A DNA stretch of 64,000 nt. Origin: Pedobacter sp. PF22-3. Its GTDB lineage: Bacteria > Bacteroidota > Bacteroidia > Sphingobacteriales > Sphingobacteriaceae. Every line of letters begins with the position of its first letter. Position 1 is the stretch's first letter. The notes under the pieces were generated by a model. It was given only the letters and a program-made list of their open reading frames with translations, did no database searches and was not told the DNA's origin. Location: NCBI RefSeq assembly GCF_026239555.1, contig NZ_JAPIVP010000008.1, positions 1-64,000 of the forward strand, given 5' to 3'. The translations under genes were made by a program, and so were the position numbers. Below, in pieces: positions 27,013 through 36,810 of the stretch.

Positions 27013-28071
27013 TTATTTTATCAGATTAAGAATTTGATTCGCAAAATGCTGATCAGTAAATTTTCCATACGACGGACTATTTAAAAATTTGGCAGCATTT
27101 TCTTGTAATTCTTTAATTTTTTCCGATGAAATTGACCTAATAAAATTATTTAAATCGCTAAAGTTGGTAAATTGACCGGCATCAATAAAACAATTACTGG
27201 GCACATAATTTTCAATATCAGGTGCCCCTAAATATATCGGAATTGTACCGGTAAAAAAGCAATCAAATATCTTCTCGGTAATGTATCCTGGAAATCTAAA
27301 ATTTTCAAAACAGATTGAGAATTTCATCCTACTTAAAGTTTCAAACTTATCATCTATCTCTAAGGGATTGATTTTTTGTATTTGATTGAAAACTTCAGAA
27401 TTCAAAGTATTTTTAGTATTCCATCCCCTTCCAAATAAAGCAAAATCATCATATTTAGAAAAATAAATAGCGGCTTCTAATCTGTTTTTATAGAGATCCA
27501 AATACTTTTTTTTGTTCAGTTTCTGATAATAACTAAACCATACTGTTTTTTTAAATAAATGCTCAATAAAACCTGGAATGAATTTAAACCGCCTATTAAA
27601 CATTTGCTTGTTACTGGCAATCATTCCTAAAAATATATCTTTAGTTGGAGAATATTGTTTACTTAGAAAAGTTGAATTGGGCCAGAATAAAGAGATATCA
27701 TTATTCGAATGGCCAAAAAAACCGAATGCTCCGGGAAACAGGTACGTATACTTAAATTTATATTTTGTTGTGTAGGTGCTATAAAAATATTTTGAAATAT
27801 TTGGAGATTCTAAACTATATATAAGAAAAGGTATAGCACCTCTTTTTACCAGATCTTCCGTATTTTCAGTATACATCTCACTGATCATATATATTCCACC
27901 AACTGCTCTGGATTTGTCAATTTGCCCAGATAGTAATATTTTCACATGATTATTCTCTGCCCATTCATAAAAAATATTAATCCATGATGCTCCTGGCAGT
28001 CTCTCTAGATTTTTTTCACTTAGCGGTAGTGATATTATAGATTGATATTGAATATCTAATATTATTTCCAT
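27013..28071 (-). CDS. Glycosyltransferase family 10 (alpha-1,3/4-fucosyltransferase-like)
   Basis: A 352-residue protein with the GT10 donor-binding signature: CFENFRFPGYITEKIFDCF then GTIPIYLGAPDIENYVP and SCFID-type continuation. GT10 enzymes use GDP-L-fucose, and gmd and fcl lie in the same locus, so a fucose transfer step is well supported. The N-terminal acceptor domain is divergent, so the acceptor cannot be read. Confidence 0.87.
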   Translation of the reverse strand: MEIILDIQYQSIISLPLSEKNLERLPGASWINIFYEWAENNHVKILLSGQIDKSRAVGGIYMISEMYTENTEDLVKRGAIPFLIYSLESPNISKYFYSTYTTKYKFKYTYLFPGAFGFFGHSNNDISLFWPNSTFLSKQYSPTKDIFLGMIASNKQMFNRRFKFIPGFIEHLFKKTVWFSYYQKLNKKKYLDLYKNRLEAAIYFSKYDDFALFGRGWNTKNTLNSEVFNQIQKINPLEIDDKFETLSRMKFSICFENFRFPGYITEKIFDCFFTGTIPIYLGAPDIENYVPSNCFIDAGQFTNFSDLNNFIRSISSEKIKELQENAAKFLNSPSYGKFTDQHFANQILNLIK

Positions 28072-28075
28072 CTTT

Positions 28076-28975
28076 TTAATTCAGAAATCTTACATTGTTT
28101 TTAAGACTTAATAATGTTAATTTTATAAAAGATCGAAAATTATACTTGTATAATATTAAAAAACGCTTGCTAAAAAATGATTTAATAGTTAAATCATTAA
28201 CAGACTTTAATTCATTGTAAATATTAGTTAATCTAAAAGAGAACAAACCAGAATCCATCCTGCTCATTTTCAACTCCTTAACAAAATACTGAATAAGTTT
28301 AATCTTCGCTAAAAAATCATTCTTAAAACTATCCTGTCCGGCATGTATATAATAATTCATTAATGGTGCGGCAATCATAACAACTTTACCTTTATTTGCA
28401 ACGTCAACTAAAAAAGCTACGTCACAATACTTTCCGCCTTTTGATACGTCAAATTTTATACTTTTTGCTACAGATGCTTTATACATGTAAGAAGGGAAGG
28501 GGACAATTAAATTGGGGGATAAATACCTAAGGGCCATCTCCTTACCGTTATGTATAGTTTGATTATTTATTTCGTCTTTTAAAAACCAATGCTTTATTTT
28601 TCCACTATGATATATTGTATTTGCATTACAACCAACTGCTACAACATCTTTATCTCGCTTTAATTCAGAAAAAAGATGTTTTAACATACCGGATAACATA
28701 ATATCATCATCATGAAATATCATGAAGTATTCTGATTTAACATCATTTAAAATCAAATTTAAATGAGATATTACATCTACAGAAGGCGTTCTTTTTATAT
28801 ATCTAACACTATTATTATAATTGCTGTTAATAATTTTTTCAGTTTTATCATCCGTAGAATTATCTGAAACTATAATTTCAAAATTAACTCCTTCTTGATT
28901 AAGAATAGAATCTATTGATTTAGTAATTAAATCCGGGCGATTATAACTTGAAATAAAAATTTGCAGCTCTAACAT
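28076..28975 (-). CDS. Glycosyltransferase family 2
   Basis: A 299-residue inverting GT-A glycosyltransferase. It shows IFISSYNRPDLITKSIDSIL, the nucleotide-binding IIVSDNSTDDK, and the DxD-type FHDDDIM near residue 95. Sugar specificity is unknown. It stands between rfbH and the GT10 gene with five-base spacing, so it may use the CDP-sugar made by the adjoining block (inference from position only). Confidence 0.9.
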   Translation of the reverse strand: MLELQIFISSYNRPDLITKSIDSILNQEGVNFEIIVSDNSTDDKTEKIINSNYNNSVRYIKRTPSVDVISHLNLILNDVKSEYFMIFHDDDIMLSGMLKHLFSELKRDKDVVAVGCNANTIYHSGKIKHWFLKDEINNQTIHNGKEMALRYLSPNLIVPFPSYMYKASVAKSIKFDVSKGGKYCDVAFLVDVANKGKVVMIAAPLMNYYIHAGQDSFKNDFLAKIKLIQYFVKELKMSRMDSGLFSFRLTNIYNELKSVNDLTIKSFFSKRFLILYKYNFRSFIKLTLLSLKNNVRFLN

Positions 28976-28980
28976 TTGAA

Positions 28981-30282
28981 CTAACTAATATATTTTTTAA
29001 TAACATCCAAAATATAGTCGTAATGACTTTCGTTTAATCCTGGCCAAACACCTAACCAAAAAGATTGGTTCATAATAGTGTCAGTATTTTTTAAATCTCC
29101 AATTTTACGATGCTCAATATTAGCATAAGCAGGTTGCCTTAAAAGGTTTCCAGCAAATAATAATCTGGTACCAATTTTTTTCTCTTCCAAATGTTGTACC
29201 AACATATGACGGTCGTTTGAATCCCCTTCTCTCAAAGTCATTAAAAATCCAAACCAAGATGGATCGGAGTTTTGAGTTGGTTCAGGCAGTATAAAGATTT
29301 CTTCGAGTTCTTTCATCCTTGAATATAGTGCTGCATAATTCTCTCGACGGCGTTGCACAAAATGATCTAATTTTTTTAATTGAGAAACACCAAATGCTGC
29401 TTGCATATCAGTAACCTTTAAATTGAATCCGATATGTGAATAAGTATACTTATGATCGTAACCGTACGGAAGCGTACCTAATTGTTGGCCAAAACGACAT
29501 CCACATGTATCATCTTTTCCTGGTAAACAGTAACAATCTCTACCCCAATCCCTAAAGCTTTCGGCCAATTTAGCCAATTCTGGATTATTCACAATTACAG
29601 CACCACCTTCACCCATAGTAATATGGTGGGCGGGATAAAATGAAAAAGTAGAAATATCACCAAAAGTTCCAGTTTTTTTCCCTTTATATGTTGCTCCCAA
29701 TGAATCGCAGTCATCCTCAACAACCCAAAGGTTATATTTTTTTGCAACACGCATAACTTCATCCAAATCAAAAGGATTACCCAAAGAGTGTGCTATCATA
29801 ATAGCTTTAGTTTTAGGAGAAACGGCTTTCTCTAAGTCTTCTGCCAAAACATTGTGCGTAGCTATATCAACATCAACAAATACAGGGATTGCTCCAAACT
29901 GGACTATTGGGTTAACAGTAGTTGGAAAACCTGCTGCTACGGTAATTACCTCGTCGCCTGGTTTTATAGCCCGATCGCCTAATTTAGGTGAGGTTAAGGC
30001 ATAAAATGCTACTAAATTTGCTGAAGAACCTGAATTAACCAATAGTGCTTTTGTTGCCCCAAAATATTGTGCAAATTCATGTTCAAATTGACTCGCAAAC
30101 CTACCAGCAGTTAACCATCCATCTAACGTAGCATCAACACCTAACATAATATCTTCCTCATCTAAAACCTTCCCAGTTACTGGAATATAGTTTTGGCCAG
30201 GAACAATAATCTGTGTTGTTTTCTGCCTGGCAATTTCACGCAAGGCATTTTCTACATTTGAATCAGTAATATTTTTTAACAT
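28981..30282 (-). CDS. rfbH: CDP-4-dehydro-6-deoxyglucose 3-dehydratase (E1)
   Basis: A 433-residue PMP-dependent, [2Fe-2S] enzyme that with its reductase partner removes the 3-hydroxyl of CDP-4-keto-6-deoxyglucose. Aminotransferase-fold motifs [12 protein letters not shown] and [13 protein letters not shown] are present. At the usual PLP-lysine site it reads [15 protein letters not shown], with His in place of Lys, which is diagnostic for the dehydratase. The iron-sulfur cysteines appear in [17 protein letters not shown]. It is the last gene of the CDP-dideoxyhexose block. Confidence 0.95.
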   Translation of the reverse strand: MLKNITDSNVENALREIARQKTTQIIVPGQNYIPVTGKVLDEEDIMLGVDATLDGWLTAGRFASQFEHEFAQYFGATKALLVNSGSSANLVAFYALTSPKLGDRAIKPGDEVITVAAGFPTTVNPIVQFGAIPVFVDVDIATHNVLAEDLEKAVSPKTKAIMIAHSLGNPFDLDEVMRVAKKYNLWVVEDDCDSLGATYKGKKTGTFGDISTFSFYPAHHITMGEGGAVIVNNPELAKLAESFRDWGRDCYCLPGKDDTCGCRFGQQLGTLPYGYDHKYTYSHIGFNLKVTDMQAAFGVSQLKKLDHFVQRRRENYAALYSRMKELEEIFILPEPTQNSDPSWFGFLMTLREGDSNDRHMLVQHLEEKKIGTRLLFAGNLLRQPAYANIEHRKIGDLKNTDTIMNQSFWLGVWPGLNESHYDYILDVIKKYIS

Positions 30283-30327
30283 AATGTTTTGTATTGTGGA
30301 ATATTATTATCTTTTTTTGAAATCTCA

Positions 30328-32046
30328 TTAAGTACCTTCCATTTCAATTGGCTTTGCAAAGGGCTCCATTTCTGTAATGGGCTTTCCAAAAGCTATTTTT
30401 GGATAAGTATTAGTATGCGGATCAACCATTACCTGAACCAATTGCGGTTTATCCTTATTTTCATCCGCCCAAAGCCATGAAACTGCTGATGATATATCTT
30501 CCGAACTTTCAATGGTTATTGCATCAATTCCATACGCCATAGCTACCTTTGCAAAATCGGGCGCACTGTAACCCCAATAAGTAGATTGATATCTGGATTC
30601 GAAATAACTATCCTGGAATTGCCTGATCATCCCCAAAGTGCGGTTATTTAGGACAACAATTTTAACCTTTAAATTATTTCGGACAATGGTTTGCAATTCT
30701 TGGATATTGATTTGCATACAACCATCACCTATGATTACAACTACAGGCTGATTATTAAGTGCTATACATGCACCAATGCCGGCAGGTAATGAAAATCCCA
30801 TTGCACCCATGCCCCCGGAGGTTAGAAAATGCTGACCTTTACTTAATTCCAGCGATTGTGCTGACCACATTTGATGACTACCTACATCAGCCAGATACAC
30901 TTTGTTTTCTGCACTGCCCTTTGAAAGTGCATGCATAAATTTATTAGGGTTTATACCATCAGGTGTAAGTTCATTAATATCAGGCCATTCTGCCCTTAGT
31001 TCATTCACATGATTTAACCAATCTACTGGTAAATAAAACTCAGCTGATTGTGATGCTTTTTCAAACTGAGGGAAAAAATCGGTAAGATTGGCAACAATTC
31101 CTACACAACCGGTTACCCTGTTATTAATCTCGCCACTTTCGCAATCTATATGATAAATTTTTCTATTTTCAATAAATTTAGTGTCAGCTCCTGTTTGACG
31201 GATATCTAACCTGCTTCCTAAAACAATCAGTAAGTCACACTCGCCAAATGCAATATTAGCCCAACGGTTGCCATAACTACCTATAAAACCAATCCGCAGG
31301 TCGTCATCGTAAGAAATAGTGTCTAGCCCCAATAGGGTGGTTGTTACCGGTATTTGTGTTTTTTGTACAAATTGATCAAAAGCCGATTGGGTATTCGCGG
31401 CCTTAATGCCTCGTCCAGCCAAAATTAATGGTCGCTTTGCATTTTTAATATCTTTGATGAGCGCTTTTAAAGTATCCTCAGAGATGACAATAGACTTGTT
31501 ATCGTGAATAAAATTTTCTCTTACTTCTATTTGTGCCCTTTGCACATTCATCGGGATATCAATTAAAACAGGTCCTGGCCTTCCTTCTATAGCTAAGGCA
31601 AATGCCTTTTCAAAAACCTCTTCAAGTTCTTCAGGATCATTAACTAAAAAACAAGCCTTGGTAATTGGCCTTGCCATGGCCACAATGTCTGTTTCCTGAA
31701 AGCCCAATTGTCTGATATCACGCTCACCTTTTTGCTCATGCGTATTCACCTGTCCGGTAATAAAAACTGCTGGAGTAGAATCAAAAAAACAGCTGCCTAT
31801 ACCCGTTAATAAATTCGTAGCACCTGGCCCGCTTGTAGCAAGCGCAACGCCTGGTAACCCGGTAATCCTTGCATAACCCTCAGCAGCAAAAGCAGCAGCC
31901 TGCTCGTGGTGCATGGTGATAATTTTTATATCTGTTGTTTGATTTAAAGAATCTAAGATATGCGTAATCATCCCCCCAGAAAGTTCGAAAACACTTTCAA
32001 TTCCCTTTTTGCTTAAAAAGCTAGCTATAAAATCAGACGCTTTCAT
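30328..32046 (-). CDS. TPP-dependent carboligase, YerE-like (acetolactate synthase family)
   Basis: A 572-residue TPP enzyme. The N-terminal domain has the catalytic glutamate in MHHEQAAAFAAEGYAR, and the C-terminal domain has the TPP/Mg motif GDGCMQINIQELQ ending in NN 24 residues later. It resembles acetolactate synthase large subunits, but no ilvN, ilvC or other branched-chain gene is near. It sits inside a CDP-3,6-dideoxyhexose block. In Yersinia, YerE of this family adds a two-carbon unit from pyruvate to CDP-3,6-dideoxy-4-keto-glucose to form the branched sugar yersiniose. The same role is inferred here. Confidence 0.8.
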   Translation of the reverse strand: MKASDFIASFLSKKGIESVFELSGGMITHILDSLNQTTDIKIITMHHEQAAAFAAEGYARITGLPGVALATSGPGATNLLTGIGSCFFDSTPAVFITGQVNTHEQKGERDIRQLGFQETDIVAMARPITKACFLVNDPEELEEVFEKAFALAIEGRPGPVLIDIPMNVQRAQIEVRENFIHDNKSIVISEDTLKALIKDIKNAKRPLILAGRGIKAANTQSAFDQFVQKTQIPVTTTLLGLDTISYDDDLRIGFIGSYGNRWANIAFGECDLLIVLGSRLDIRQTGADTKFIENRKIYHIDCESGEINNRVTGCVGIVANLTDFFPQFEKASQSAEFYLPVDWLNHVNELRAEWPDINELTPDGINPNKFMHALSKGSAENKVYLADVGSHQMWSAQSLELSKGQHFLTSGGMGAMGFSLPAGIGACIALNNQPVVVIIGDGCMQINIQELQTIVRNNLKVKIVVLNNRTLGMIRQFQDSYFESRYQSTYWGYSAPDFAKVAMAYGIDAITIESSEDISSAVSWLWADENKDKPQLVQVMVDPHTNTYPKIAFGKPITEMEPFAKPIEMEGT

Positions 32047-32054
32047 TATAATAC

Positions 32055-32966
32055 TTATTTAGATAGGTAATAATTTAAGGTTTTTGACAAAGCTACGTTA
32101 AAATCAGTAAAATCGACCAAACCAATTTGATTAGTAAGTTTCGTAATATCCCCTTCAATATGCATAGATTGATTTTCACGATAAGGAATGGCACCAAAAT
32201 TTAATGAAAAAGAAGGATTTATACTATCTCTTAGTTGTATCAATAACGTTTTTAGTTCTTGTGTTTGATTGGCAGAAATATTGTAAACACCTGAATCAAT
32301 TTTATTCTTCACTATAGATAACAATATCCGAGCAAAATCGCCTGCATATAAATAGGCATACTTTTGTTCTCCTTTGGTAAAATCCATTGCCGATTTTTCT
32401 TGCATCGTTTTAATTACTGAAGGAATTAACCAATTATCAGCTTCGCGTTCACCAAATACAGAAAAAACCCTTAACCAGATCCAACTAATTTTATTTAAAT
32501 CAGCATAGGTTTCCAAAATCTGTAAACAGCTTAATTTCATGCTGGCATAGGCGCTAACAGGATGAACAGCTTGATCTTCAAATACTTTACTGCTTATATT
32601 TCCATATTCTGCCTGCGAACCTAAAAAAATAAATTTGTCAATTTTTAGCGTTTGTGTAATTTCTAAAAGAGCAACGAGCAGTTCGATATTTTTAGATTGA
32701 AGTGACCAGTTGTTTCGATCTTGTGCCTCTACGCCAATCCATGCACAATGGATAATTACAGTTGGCTCTTTTTCAATTACCTGCTGTTTCCAATCATTTT
32801 GGCCATCCAAATCAATCCAATCTATTTTACCTTCAAATGCCTTACACCTCCAGGTATCCGAAGAAGATCTTTTCAAGCCAATAATATTAATATCGCTTTT
32901 ACTTAAGCGCTCAGCAATGTGCGAACCTAAAAAACCGGTAGCTCCGGTAATTAATACATTATGCAT
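32055..32966 (-). CDS. NAD(P)-dependent sugar reductase/epimerase (extended SDR)
   Basis: A 303-residue SDR with ITGATGFLGSHIAERL (cofactor motif), FLGSQAEYG and the catalytic YASMK. It is embedded between rfbG (8-bp overlap) and the TPP enzyme (8-bp gap). In such blocks the SDR is abequose/paratose synthase (4-keto reduction) or, when YerE is present, the YerF-type reductase of the two-carbon branch. With the TPP enzyme adjacent, the YerF-like role is preferred but not proven. Confidence 0.8.
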   Translation of the reverse strand: MHNVLITGATGFLGSHIAERLSKSDINIIGLKRSSSDTWRCKAFEGKIDWIDLDGQNDWKQQVIEKEPTVIIHCAWIGVEAQDRNNWSLQSKNIELLVALLEITQTLKIDKFIFLGSQAEYGNISSKVFEDQAVHPVSAYASMKLSCLQILETYADLNKISWIWLRVFSVFGEREADNWLIPSVIKTMQEKSAMDFTKGEQKYAYLYAGDFARILLSIVKNKIDSGVYNISANQTQELKTLLIQLRDSINPSFSLNFGAIPYRENQSMHIEGDITKLTNQIGLVDFTDFNVALSKTLNYYLSK

Positions 32967-34038
32967 TTAGATAATCTAAAATCTGTGTTGCGGTAATGTC
33001 ATCAATATCTGATTTATTATACACAAATGATTTATACCAATTTATAGTTGTTTCAACCGCTGTACCAGCATTTAACTTTGGTTGCCATTTTAAGTCGGAT
33101 ATTGCTTTACTAATATCTAATTTTAACAAACCAGCCTCATGAGGCTGATCTGCTACCTGCTCTATTCTAAAACTGCCTGTTCCCCAACACTTGATTGCTA
33201 GCGAAAGCATTTCTTTTACAGGCAGAGCATCAGCAGAATATGGACCAAAATTATAAGCTTCTCCGAATTTTACCGGATCTGCATCTAAATTCATTCCTAA
33301 TACCAGGTAAGCAATAACTGGTTCTAAAACATGTTGCCATGGCCGCACTGAATTTGGATTTCTAATTATAATTTCCTGACTTTTGGAAAGTGCCTTTGCA
33401 ATGTCAGGTATCAAACGATCTTTTGACCAATCACCTCCTCCAATCACATTTCCAGCTCTACCAATGGCAATACCTTTTTTATGTATACTTAGTTTAGTCT
33501 TATTAAAAAAGGATTTTTTGTATGAATCTATTACCAATTCTGTGCAAGCTTTGCTTGCACTGTATGGATCATAGCCACCTAAGCGATCATTTTCACGATA
33601 AGGATATTCCCATTCGTTGTTGTGATATACCTTATCAGTTGTTATTAAAACAACTGAACATTTTTTTTCTAACAGTCGTACGCCATCTAACAAATTGGCA
33701 GTGCCAATCGCGTTTACCTCAAAAGTTTCAGAAGGAATTTCGTAAGATAGCCTAACGAGGGGCTGTGCCGCAAGGTGAAAGATGAAATCCGGTTGAAAAT
33801 CCAAAATTGCCGTTTTAAGTATCTCACGATCACGTAGATCACTGATTATAGATTCGCATATTTGATCGCCATGTATCAAATAATATAAATCATTTTCATT
33901 TTGAGGCGCCAAAGCATATCCCTTAACTTTTGCTCCCAAAAGTTGAAGCGTTTTTAACATCCATGCCCCTTTAAAACCGGTATGTCCCGTTAAAAATATC
34001 TTCTTTCCTTCGTAAGTTTCTTTTAATCTATTCAACAT
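32959..34038 (-). CDS. rfbG: CDP-glucose 4,6-dehydratase
   Basis: Extended SDR converting CDP-glucose to CDP-4-keto-6-deoxyglucose. I place the start at 34038 (MLNRLKETYEGKKIFLTGH), giving 359 residues with one base after the rfbF stop. A longer frame to 34092 would overlap rfbF deeply. Motifs: TGHTGFKGAWMLKTL, FHLAAQPLVRLSY, ITTDKVYHN, YSASKACTE (catalytic YxxxK) and RAGNVIGGGDW, all typical of RfbG/DdhB. The 3' end overlaps the SDR start by 8 bp. Confidence 0.94.
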   Translation of the reverse strand: MLNRLKETYEGKKIFLTGHTGFKGAWMLKTLQLLGAKVKGYALAPQNENDLYYLIHGDQICESIISDLRDREILKTAILDFQPDFIFHLAAQPLVRLSYEIPSETFEVNAIGTANLLDGVRLLEKKCSVVLITTDKVYHNNEWEYPYRENDRLGGYDPYSASKACTELVIDSYKKSFFNKTKLSIHKKGIAIGRAGNVIGGGDWSKDRLIPDIAKALSKSQEIIIRNPNSVRPWQHVLEPVIAYLVLGMNLDADPVKFGEAYNFGPYSADALPVKEMLSLAIKCWGTGSFRIEQVADQPHEAGLLKLDISKAISDLKWQPKLNAGTAVETTINWYKSFVYNKSDIDDITATQILDYLNA

Positions 34039-34039
34039 G

Positions 34040-34816
34040 TTACCAGATTTTCCATTTAGCTTCTCCGCTACTCCAAAGCTGTTCCAATTCAATTCTATCT
34101 CTTAAAGCATCCATAGGTTTCCAAAAACCAGAATGTTTGAAAGCAGCCAATTGACCATCACTGGCAATTTCTTTCAGTGGAACATTTTCCCACTGAATGT
34201 TATCCATTTCGCCTTCAAGGTATTTAAATATACCAGGCTCTAATACAAAGAATCCACCGTTAATCCACATCCCGTCTCCTTGTGGTTTCTCTACAAAGTG
34301 ATTAACTTTTCCATTCTCATCCATCTCGATATTACCGAAACGGCCAGGAGTTTGAATACTCGTTAACGTCGCTAATCTGCCATGATTTTTATGAAATTCG
34401 ACTAATTTAGTAATATCAATGTCAGCTACGCCATCCCCATAAGTTAGCATAAAGGTTTCATCCTTAACATATTTCTGAATTTTCTTAATACGACCAGCTG
34501 TATTAGTGGTTAATCCAGTATCAACTAGGGTAACTTTAAATGATTCTGAATTAGAAAAATGTACGTCAACCTTGTTTTTCTCAATATCAATAGAAACATC
34601 AGAATTGTAGAGGTAGTAATTTAAGAAATACTCTTTAATACTTTGTGCTTTATAGCCCAGACACAATACAAAGTCGTTATAACCATAGGCCTCATAGATT
34701 TTCATGATATGCCATAAAATGGGTTTACCACCAATTTCAACCATCGGCTTTGGGCGAGCTTCAGTCTCTTCCATTAATCGGGTTCCCAAACCACCTGCTA
34801 AAATTACTACCTTCAT
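34040..34816 (-). CDS. rfbF: Glucose-1-phosphate cytidylyltransferase
   Basis: A 258-residue nucleotidyltransferase making CDP-glucose, the committed step to CDP-dideoxy sugars. VILAGGLGTRLMEETEARPKP is the signature, with MVEIGGKPILWHIM and the CDP-glucose-type segments MLTYGDGVADIDI and WINGGFFVLEPG. It lies six bases after the ferredoxin-reductase gene and one base before rfbG. Confidence 0.95.
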   Translation of the reverse strand: MKVVILAGGLGTRLMEETEARPKPMVEIGGKPILWHIMKIYEAYGYNDFVLCLGYKAQSIKEYFLNYYLYNSDVSIDIEKNKVDVHFSNSESFKVTLVDTGLTTNTAGRIKKIQKYVKDETFMLTYGDGVADIDITKLVEFHKNHGRLATLTSIQTPGRFGNIEMDENGKVNHFVEKPQGDGMWINGGFFVLEPGIFKYLEGEMDNIQWENVPLKEIASDGQLAAFKHSGFWKPMDALRDRIELEQLWSSGEAKWKIW

Positions 34817-34822
34817 GTTTTT

Positions 34823-35860
34823 TTAACTTAATATTTCTATGTGTACGTTTTCTGTTAAGGGATGTGAACAGCACAGCAAAAACTCATCACTTGCAAGATC
34901 ATCTCTTTTTTTATTTAATCCAATCATCTTGGCATTACCACTAATCAATTTTCCTTTACAGGTGCTACAATTACCTGTTTGACAGGAGTATGGTAATTCA
35001 ATATCAGCATTTAAAGCAGCCTCTAAAATACTTTTTCCTTTCACAACTTCCAGCTGATATGGTTTCCCATCAAAATTTAATTGTACCTTTTGGGTATGCA
35101 CATCGATAAAATCTTTTGGATCCTTTACCAGTTCAAAATCTTCAGAAAATACATTTTCTAGCGAGCCGAATTTATATAGAATGGCACTTTTTACAGAATC
35201 TTTTAAGCCGGTAGGTCCACAAATATAATGCGCACATTTTTTTTCATCCAAACTTTCATCTAAGATCTGTAAAGCTTTAGCCTGATCAATTCTTCCCTGA
35301 ATTAAATGCGGATTAGTCTCATCAATAAACAATTTGGTATGAAAATGACGTACAGTAAACCGATCCGGATATTTACTTTTCAATTGTTCAATCTGTTCTT
35401 TAAAAATTGTGCTTTCATGGTTTTTATTGCCATAATTCAAATGAACATTTACAGTTACTGTAACCGATAGGACATACTTGATTATTGAAATTAATGGAGT
35501 AATCCCGCTTCCTACTCCCCAAAAATAAATATCTTCAAAAGGCTGTTCCTTATCATAAACAAAATCTCCCATAGGAGGCATTACCTCAATAACATCACCA
35601 ACCTTCACCATGTCGTTAATGTGGTTTGATACCAAGCCATTTTCTACACGCTTAATTGTAATTTCTAGAAAAGATTCGATACCAGGACAAGAGGAAAACG
35701 AATACGGACGAATATAACGGCGACCATTAATTCTCAAAATTATGGTAAGATATTGACCTGCCTCGTATTTAATTTTTTTCAACCCTGGTTGCCTAAAGCA
35801 TAAGGTAACCGTATCTTCGGTTTCTTGTCTAATTTCCGCAACCTTTAAAGTATAATTCAT
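34823..35860 (-). CDS. Ferredoxin-type flavin reductase for the CDP-glucoseen step, C-terminal 2Fe-2S
   Basis: A 345-residue NAD(P)H-dependent iron-sulfur flavoprotein. An FAD domain comes first (RPYSFSS motif, about 1-105), then an NAD domain (GVGSGITPLIS, about 115-235). A plant-type ferredoxin domain comes last, with YSCQTGNCSTCKG and a fourth Cys in LLCCSHP. By context it is the E3 partner of RfbH. Classical AscD/DdhD enzymes carry the ferredoxin domain at the N-terminus, so this has the reverse order, as in PaaE-type reductases. A TAATG overlap with fcl couples the two genes. Confidence 0.85.
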   Translation of the reverse strand: MNYTLKVAEIRQETEDTVTLCFRQPGLKKIKYEAGQYLTIILRINGRRYIRPYSFSSCPGIESFLEITIKRVENGLVSNHINDMVKVGDVIEVMPPMGDFVYDKEQPFEDIYFWGVGSGITPLISIIKYVLSVTVTVNVHLNYGNKNHESTIFKEQIEQLKSKYPDRFTVRHFHTKLFIDETNPHLIQGRIDQAKALQILDESLDEKKCAHYICGPTGLKDSVKSAILYKFGSLENVFSEDFELVKDPKDFIDVHTQKVQLNFDGKPYQLEVVKGKSILEAALNADIELPYSCQTGNCSTCKGKLISGNAKMIGLNKKRDDLASDEFLLCCSHPLTENVHIEILS

Positions 35861-36810
35861 TATATTAATGCTTTACTTTTAAAATCAGCATAAGCAATTT
35901 TCAATCCATCTTCGAGCTTTACCTTATATTTCCAGCCTAAATTGGATAACTTATTTACATCCATTAGTTTGCGAGGCGTTCCATCAGGTTTCGACAGATC
36001 AAATCTGATTTCACCGTCAAAACCAATCACATTTTTAACTGCTTTAGCCAAATTAGCGATGCTCAAATCTTCTCCACAACCTACATTAACCAACCCTTTT
36101 TCATTATAATTTTGCATTAAATAATAGCAAGCATCTGCCAGATCATCAGCGAATAAAAATTCGCGCTTTGGGGTACCAGTACCCCAAATAGTTACTGAAG
36201 ATAAATTTTGATCTTTTGCTTCATGAAACCTTCTGATCAGAGCAGGTAATACATGAGAGTTTTCGGGGTGATAGTTATCATTTAAACCATAAAGATTAGT
36301 TGGCATAACCGAAATATAGTTACATCCGTACTGGTCCCTGTAGGCATCACACATTTTAATTCCGGCAATTTTTGCTATAGCATAGGGTTCATTTGTTGGT
36401 TCTAACTCGCCCGTTAATAAATATTCTTCTTTTAATGGCTGCGGAGCCAATTTTGGGTAAATACATGATGAGCCTAAAAACATTAACTTTTTAACATCAT
36501 GTATTCTGGATGCTTCTATGATATTGCCTTGAATCATCAAATTATCATACAAGAATTCACCTCTATAGGTATTGTTGGCTACAATACCTCCCACTTTAGC
36601 TGCAGCTAAAAAGACATACTCAGGTTGGTTAGATTCAAACCAATTGAAAACAGATAACTGACTACGCAGATCTAATGTTTTAGAGTCTGCAACTAATATA
36701 TTTTGAAAACCTTCTGCTTCTAATTTACGCTTGATTGCAGAACCTACCATACCGCGATGTCCAGCAATATAAATTGCAGATGATTTATCCCGAAGATACA
36801 AATCTGACAT
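35860..36810 (-). CDS. fcl: GDP-L-fucose synthase
   Basis: A 316-residue SDR that epimerises and reduces GDP-4-keto-6-deoxymannose to GDP-L-fucose with [21 protein letters not shown] is the family N-terminus. [29 protein letters not shown] and PYAIAKIAG (catalytic YxxxK) follow, then [14 protein letters not shown]. One-base overlap with gmd upstream and TAATG overlap with the reductase downstream. Confidence 0.95.
   Translation of the reverse strand: MSDLYLRDKSSAIYIAGHRGMVGSAIKRKLEAEGFQNILVADSKTLDLRSQLSVFNWFESNQPEYVFLAAAKVGGIVANNTYRGEFLYDNLMIQGNIIEASRIHDVKKLMFLGSSCIYPKLAPQPLKEEYLLTGELEPTNEPYAIAKIAGIKMCDAYRDQYGCNYISVMPTNLYGLNDNYHPENSHVLPALIRRFHEAKDQNLSSVTIWGTGTPKREFLFADDLADACYYLMQNYNEKGLVNVGCGEDLSIANLAKAVKNVIGFDGEIRFDLSKPDGTPRKLMDVNKLSNLGWKYKVKLEDGLKIAYADFKSKALI

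Noticed and set aside
30328..32046. Acetolactate synthase for branched-chain amino acids
   Set aside because: No ilvN/ilvC/ilvD around it, and it is embedded in a CDP-sugar block; kept only as the family name.
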